NCBI GenBank assembly: GCA_037576195.1
Contig: CM075104.1
Coordinates: 9,058,775 to 9,122,774 of the forward strand
Reading direction: 5' to 3'
Length of the DNA: 64,000 nt
Origin: Phytoseiulus persimilis
Taxonomy: Eukaryota > Arthropoda > Arachnida > Mesostigmata > Phytoseiidae
Part shown: positions 59,133 to 64,000 of the stretch, piece by piece
Position numbering within the stretch: the stretch's first letter is position 1
Layout of the letters: the number at the start of each line of letters is the position of its first letter
The notes under the pieces: generated by a model
What the model was told of the DNA's origin: nothing
Seen by the model: only the letters and a program-made list of their open reading frames with translations
Database searches by the model: none
Made by a program: the position numbers and the translations under genes

Positions 59133-60536
59133 CGCTTCAGTCAGCGAACCTCATGCAGAACGTCCGCCCTTCCTCCTCCCCTGAGCACGTCCTGCGTGAG
59201 CTCTTCGCGCTCTGCCATTGGTCAGGTATATCCCTAGGAAAAAACATACTCAGGTGTGTTTCGGACTCGCTCTACTTCATCATAGCGTCAATACCGCTCC
59301 TCCACATCAGCAACCTTGAGCCATCTATTTCAAAAAAATCTTTAGGAGCCTGGCATTCCACTTAACGTACAGTCGCTTCGGAGCCACACGTTGTTTCCTC
59401 CTCAGACAGAAAGTTCAGCAAGGACAGTGCACGGAATTTCGTGATCCCGAGATTTTCAAGTTCGAATTGAGCAGACTTTGCAGAGTAGAATTGAAAAATG
59501 TTATGACAGCGGTTTCGAGCGAGGCTCCCGCGAAGCGAGCTTCACCACCCTTCGAAGACCCTTTACCAACTGTTGTTAACTACAGAATGAAGTAACATGC
59601 ACTGACTGGCCTAAAAGAGAACTGAAGGGTTCGTCGAAGGTGCCTTCTTTCGGTTGCTCGTCGCTTCCCGTGATAGACTCGGGGAGGAAGTCGGTATCGG
59701 AACGGGTCGTCGCACGTTTCTTCTCTTTGTGAAACATCGCTCGGTGGAAAACCGAGTTAACGATCGGAATCCTAGCTCGCAGCAGCAGAAGCCGGACTTA
59801 GAGCGAACCTCGAGTCCGCTTTGTGACAAAGCGCGTTCATTATATGCCATCATCATGGTCATCATCATTGATCAACATGGGATGGGATAAAAGTCAGCCC
59901 ATGGAATCGATTCCTAACATCAGAGCGCTAACTGAATACGGCTCTGTGAGAGCGAGATCCATGGGTGGTGAACGTGCCAGCGGATTTGGAAGTGCCATCA
60001 TGGAGGCTATTCATAACGTTCCGACTCGTGAGGCTGGATGCGAATCGGCAGCATGCAGAAACAGCCGTTACAATATTTAGAACAAGTCGACCGAATCCGG
60101 TGAAGAGATCGAACAAATGCTTTCATTCCGTTTCGACTTTTGTCCGACAACTCGACTCGAGCAGAGATTTCATTTTCGATCGAGAACCTCGGTGTTCATT
60201 AGATCTCGACTTTCTGCATTCTGGAGAACAACCTTGACCGATCGCGTCTCAATCAGTGGATTCGATTGAGAGATGATCAGCTTATGAGCTCTTGCGCTCC
60301 ACAAGCTCCGCCGTTTTCGGACTATGCCCAGGAGCCGAACAAACAGGAGAAAGGCAAAGATCGGAGACTTCTCGTATCAACTTCATCAATCGAACATCTA
60401 CGGCCAGCATAGGGTTCATCGAAAGGATCTGGAGGCGTGGGCCGTCTGCTGATGAGGTTGATCACTGAACCCGGATTCAGATATTGGAGACTTCAGTTCG
60501 AAAGTTCCGAGTTCCTGCGTGGGAACGAAGTCAGCG
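59133..60536. other. Spacer upstream of the ionotropic receptor gene
   Basis: No supported gene. It may hold the receptor's first exons and promoter; the segment 60480-60536 stays open in the receptor frame but lacks a signal peptide. An atcatcatggtcatcatcat simple patch lies near 59850. Confidence 0.4.
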
Positions 60537-63488
60537 ATGCACCTGCGCGTCGGTGTTATAGATGTAAGGGCCACGAGAAGAGCTTGGCAAGTGCTGAGTG
60601 GTTCCTCCATCGCATGCTCGATTTGTTTGTGGATCGCATTTGACGAATGGGATGAAAGTGCAGCGAGCGTTGGTCTCTTCCAGCTTGTGCCCTTCGCGCG
60701 ATTCACTGAGAACGCAGACGGCCGTCTTTACGTCGCCGAGGGAGGTTTTGGACTCACCATGTTGGACGTGTTCGCTTCCATGAACATGAGGTGGTTCTGA
60801 TCATCCGCTCCTTACCGGCCGTGGAGCTCCGATCCTTCCTCAGCTGTGACCTTGTTTTCTCCTCATTCCAGTCTAGAGTTCAAGAAAAATAGTCACGGAA
60901 TCGGAATCGTGTTCGAGAACGGTACTGGAGATGGCTTACTCGGCAACCTGGTGGACAATGTGGGTCGAAACATTCCGCACGAGCTCTTGAATCAAGTTTC
61001 GGAGCGCTGGCGCCTCAATTAATGAGGTGAATGATTGCATTGCCCGGAGAAGCTATTTTTTCATTGCAGGTCGCAGATATAATGTGGGGACCGTACGCGT
61101 TGTCGCCGGAACGACAGGTTGGTGGGGTCACCGGATCGAGAGGAATCGTACCGATACCGGTGAGAACTACGATATGAATACATAAACTGGCACTACCGGA
61201 GCAGGGGTTGTGCTACGCATTCGGACACGGCCCGAGCACGGTTCTCGAGCAACTTCGTTGCACCGGCTCCACGAACGGCTTTCCAGTGACCCTTAAACAA
61301 AATCCTCCTCAACAGTTCAAACTCTTCGGCGCCCGCAGGCGAGCCCGAGTTCAGAACACATACGGAATCCTGTCCACGCTCCCCGTTGAGGTGAACCGAC
61401 GGTTCAATCTGAGGAATCATCGTGATATCTATCCGGGAGCAAGCCGGCGTCCAAACTTCAAGCGAAATGATTGCCCTATCCCATTCTTCAGATTTACGTG
61501 TGCGTCGCTTTGACGATGGCTGTTGTTTTGCTGACGCTGCGGGGACTCCTGAGTCCGTCTTCCGTCTCAATCACGCATCTGCTGGCTTGGATGACAGGAG
61601 AAAGTAAATTTGGAAGAGATCAAGTCCCCATTTCCGTGACACCAATCAGCGACGAATCGATTTGCCCCAATGAGACGATACTCGACAGTCGATCTCAGAA
61701 TAAACCCCCGTCCCAGGTCTCTCTCCCGCGGAAGCGGCGAAGTACAAGACGAAGACTTCAGCTGCCGCCCTCGTCGGACTTTATTTGTTTTTCAGTATCG
61801 TGATCTCGAACTTATTCTCGAGTGAGATGCGGGCATCATTGACGGTTCAGGAAGGATCTCCGAAAATTCAGTCGTACATCGATCTCATCGGTGCTTTCAA
61901 AAAGACTCGTTTATTAGTTTGGAAGTACGCACGTACTCAGTACATACTCCAGGTGCGCAAGAGAATGTGTTTCATCCTTGTGTGGCTGCTCATATGAAGT
62001 TCCTATCTTACGTTCTTGAACTGATTCTTCAGGAATCCTCCGACAAGATCGTCCGACAGGTTTACCGAAGAGTGGTGGAAGAGGACTCTCTCGTTGATCT
62101 GGTTGGGTTTTATACCAGAGCTTTGGTCGAGAACATGGCCCGCGGGAAGTGTGTGTTTTTCGGAGATGGTTTTTCACCCGTTTCCGGCGTGAGTTCTCGT
62201 CGCTTTTAAGCTTCCAAGGATCTAAACATCGCCATTTGAGCACTTCACCAACCAGAACAGCCTTGCTATTTCAGCTCTCGCGATTCTGCGGAGAATTCTC
62301 GAGTTTCTCAGAATTCTATGAAGGCTTCGTGATCGAGGAAATGATGTCCGGAATGTTCTACGCTCCGCATATATCCGAACCTATCAAGAGAGTGATCGAT
62401 AAGAGGTTGGTCGTGTCCGCATCCAGTCAACGGATTGAGGTCTCAGTAGAACATAGCTCGATCCATGGAAACCCACGCGCATATGCGGGCGGAGGGGAGA
62501 CGGAATTTCCGTTCTGTGGGTGCTCTAAATCGATGTGGTCGCCTTGGAGCCCATCGATAACCCATCGCGCCGAAAACCATCTGTGCCGAAAACCCATCTT
62601 ACCGAAAACCCAAATACACTGAACAGCTCTCTCTCTCTCTCGACTCGCTCCGCTGAATCATCGGCGAGTCCACTGTTGTTCCGACGGTGGTCTTGCCCTC
62701 GCTGGTTCTACCCCTCAGTTATCTCAGGGTCGATCACAGAAACAGGACGTGACGAAAAGAGAAATGTATTACCGTCGTTGGTACCAGTAAGAGCGTCCCT
62801 CGCCGAAACCTCTCGATCACGCTGAATTGCGTATGACCTGCGGAGGTAGAATCGAGTTCATTGGTCCACCCCGACATACCGCAGATAACGAACTTTTTTT
62901 TTCATTTCCTCGGAGAAATTTCCGGATAATGGAACAGTCGGAGAAGTAGCTCGTCAGAAAACGAGCTCATCAGATAGCGAACTCGGCAGATAATTACCTC
63001 ATATAGCGCATTCTATTGAGGGGATGGAAACAAAGTTCGTTATCTGCGGGATTTCAGGGTAGGTGATGTTGTCACCCACGGACCCCCATCGATGCTTGCC
63101 CGGTTACGCTTCAAACCCTCCGGTGTCAATTCAAAGCGAACAGGCACACAGGCTGCGGACGCTACCACTGATTGTTCACGCTAGATCCCAATTGTTCCAT
63201 GAGAATTTCAGAGGCCTCTTTTTATGCAAGCTGTCAGTATTATTTGTCGTCCGAGCCGCGATTTTCCTGTTGAGAGTCGATAGAGAGTTCATTGATTCAG
63301 TGAACACTTTTGCTCGTCATGAATTTGTTACGATCGATCTAAGTATTCTCACCGATCTGGTTCCACAACGGACTTGGGTTCTCCAACACCGTGTTTATTA
63401 TGTCTCCTCTGAAAAAGACGAGCTCATCGTGGGCCAGGTGTTTAGGCGCGTGTGTCCCCAGCCTGGAAATCCCAATGTTGGTACGTAA
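60537..63488 (+). CDS. Ionotropic receptor (iGluR-fold), N-terminus and last exon provisional
   Basis: Phase-consistent exons: up to 60563, 60684-60790, 60872-60959, 61070-61159, 61205-61390, 61492-61603, 61717-61952, 62033-62188, 62275-62405 and a candidate last exon 63212-63488; total 469 aa from ATG 60537. S1 lobe: HLRVGVID-LVPFARFTENADG, GFGLTMLDVFASM, NGTGDGLLGNLVDNVADI and GPYALSPERQ with the family's ligand-binding-type Arg. M1: LPVEIYVCVALTMAVVLLTL. Pore region, then M3: AAALVGLYLFFSIVISNLFS followed by SEMRASLTVQ. S2: SPKIQSYIDL and EPIKRVIDKR. Last exon: GLFLCKLSVLFVVRAAIFLL as M4. These are hallmarks of arthropod chemosensory IRs. No large amino-terminal domain or signal peptide was found, so 5' exons are missing. 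The final intron (62406-63211) contains a MITE and a 16-bp repeat. Confidence 0.8.
62554..62616 (+). repeat. 16-bp minisatellite block in the receptor intron
   Basis: About four units of pattern cgaaaacccatcttac, closely resembling the 15-bp repeats at 34883-34942. A (CT)n run follows at 62625-62641. Confidence 0.6.
62879..63049. mobile_element. Small MITE with perfect 18-bp TIRs
   Basis: CCGCAGATAACGAACTTT at 62879-62896 is the exact inverse of AAAGTTCGTTATCTGCGG at 63032-63049. The 171-bp element carries internal 16-bp periodic units (ctcgtcagaaaacgag, ctcatcagatagcgaa, ctcggcagataattac) at about 62950-63010. It lies in the predicted last intron of the receptor gene. Another end of the family is at 36665. 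Confidence 0.8.
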
Positions 63489-64000
63489 AGAGATGGATAA
63501 CAAGAAATGGCTAGAACTAGACTATATCCGATGGTTCGGCGGAGCAACCGGGAGAGAGGCAATCGTTTGAACGGGTCTTCGGAGGGATGAACGGAATTGT
63601 CTCTGAATTCGACGGGAGAAGGGAATGAGGGCGAACTGGGGCACGAGACAAGCTCGAAGGAGCGAATCGTCACGGGAAGACTACAGAATTGCACTAAAGA
63701 GTGGAGCTTCCCCGTTCACGGTGCTTTCGGTGTAATGCTTGCACACCCAATTGGAGGAGGCGGATTTCTTCTCGGAAATCGTCCGCATGAATGCTCTATC
63801 ATGAATGAGACACTGCACAAGAACTGCATCACTAAAAGTCTCTGATTCCAGCATCCAGAGAACTTTCGAGGCCCAATTATTGGCCCACACCATCGACGAC
63901 CGAGCCTCCAAGTTGAAATACGAAGCCTGCAGGACCTCGTTCTCAGACACTGGTTCGGCCATACAGGCTCTATCCCTGGATCAGCTTCTATCCGTATTCA
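63489..64000. other. Window end, unresolved possible exon
   Basis: After an acceptor-like ctgattccag (63849) two frames remain open to the window edge, one reading HPENFRGPIIG and one IQRTFEAQLLAHTIDD. Without downstream sequence neither can be chosen, and no family is recognised. Confidence 0.3.

Overview
This window is eukaryotic nuclear DNA, most likely from an arthropod and plausibly a mite or other chelicerate. Genes are split by short GT-AG introns (about 75-590 bp), two strands are used, and the recognisable families are animal ones: two fatty-acid transport proteins, a papain-type protease, a secreted lipocalin, an MFS transporter and an ionotropic-receptor-like (iGluR-fold) channel. 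The taxon is inferred from gene content and gene structure, not from a diagnostic marker. Exon boundaries were built by hand from splice motifs and checked for reading-phase consistency.

Layout. 1-18.2 kb is gene-poor: a probable two-exon gene end near 4.40-4.84 kb (+), a possible terminal exon at 9.26-9.48 kb (-), and a 21-bp minisatellite at 17.16-17.37 kb. 18.3-22.8 kb (+) holds a secreted, cysteine-free, Arg/Pro- and Ser/Thr-rich protein of 748 aa and then a four-transmembrane protein. 23.5-32.2 kb (-) holds two tandem FATP/SLC27-type acyl-CoA synthetase genes with the same intron position; a 1.4-kb hAT-like element lies between them. 32.2-37.2 kb has no convincing gene but contains a TA-flanked MITE and inverted blocks of 15-bp repeats.

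37.25-47.59 kb is the most unusual part: three head-to-tail copies of one element. Each has a conserved head (about 180 bp, beginning with a CGGCC-TTC-GGCCG hairpin) and a large array of a 45-bp unit. Two of the copies also have a conserved tail (G-rich tract, ACAA repeats, AT-rich end). Since 45 is a multiple of three and the unit lacks stops in several frames, it yields many long artefactual ORFs on both strands. GGGT/ACCC palindromes break one array, and a row of four hairpins follows the last copy.

48.79-50.08 kb is a dead Tc1-like transposon with about 210-bp terminal inverted repeats and TA target duplications. 52.8-63.5 kb (+) is a compact gene cluster: papain-like protease, lipocalin, MFS transporter and ionotropic receptor. 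The last has an 18-bp-TIR MITE in its putative final intron.

The genes do not form one pathway. Lipid uptake and activation (FATP pair), extracellular lipid or small-molecule carriage (lipocalin), proteolysis and chemosensation are all typical arthropod environment- or diet-facing functions, and the FATP pair is a local duplication.
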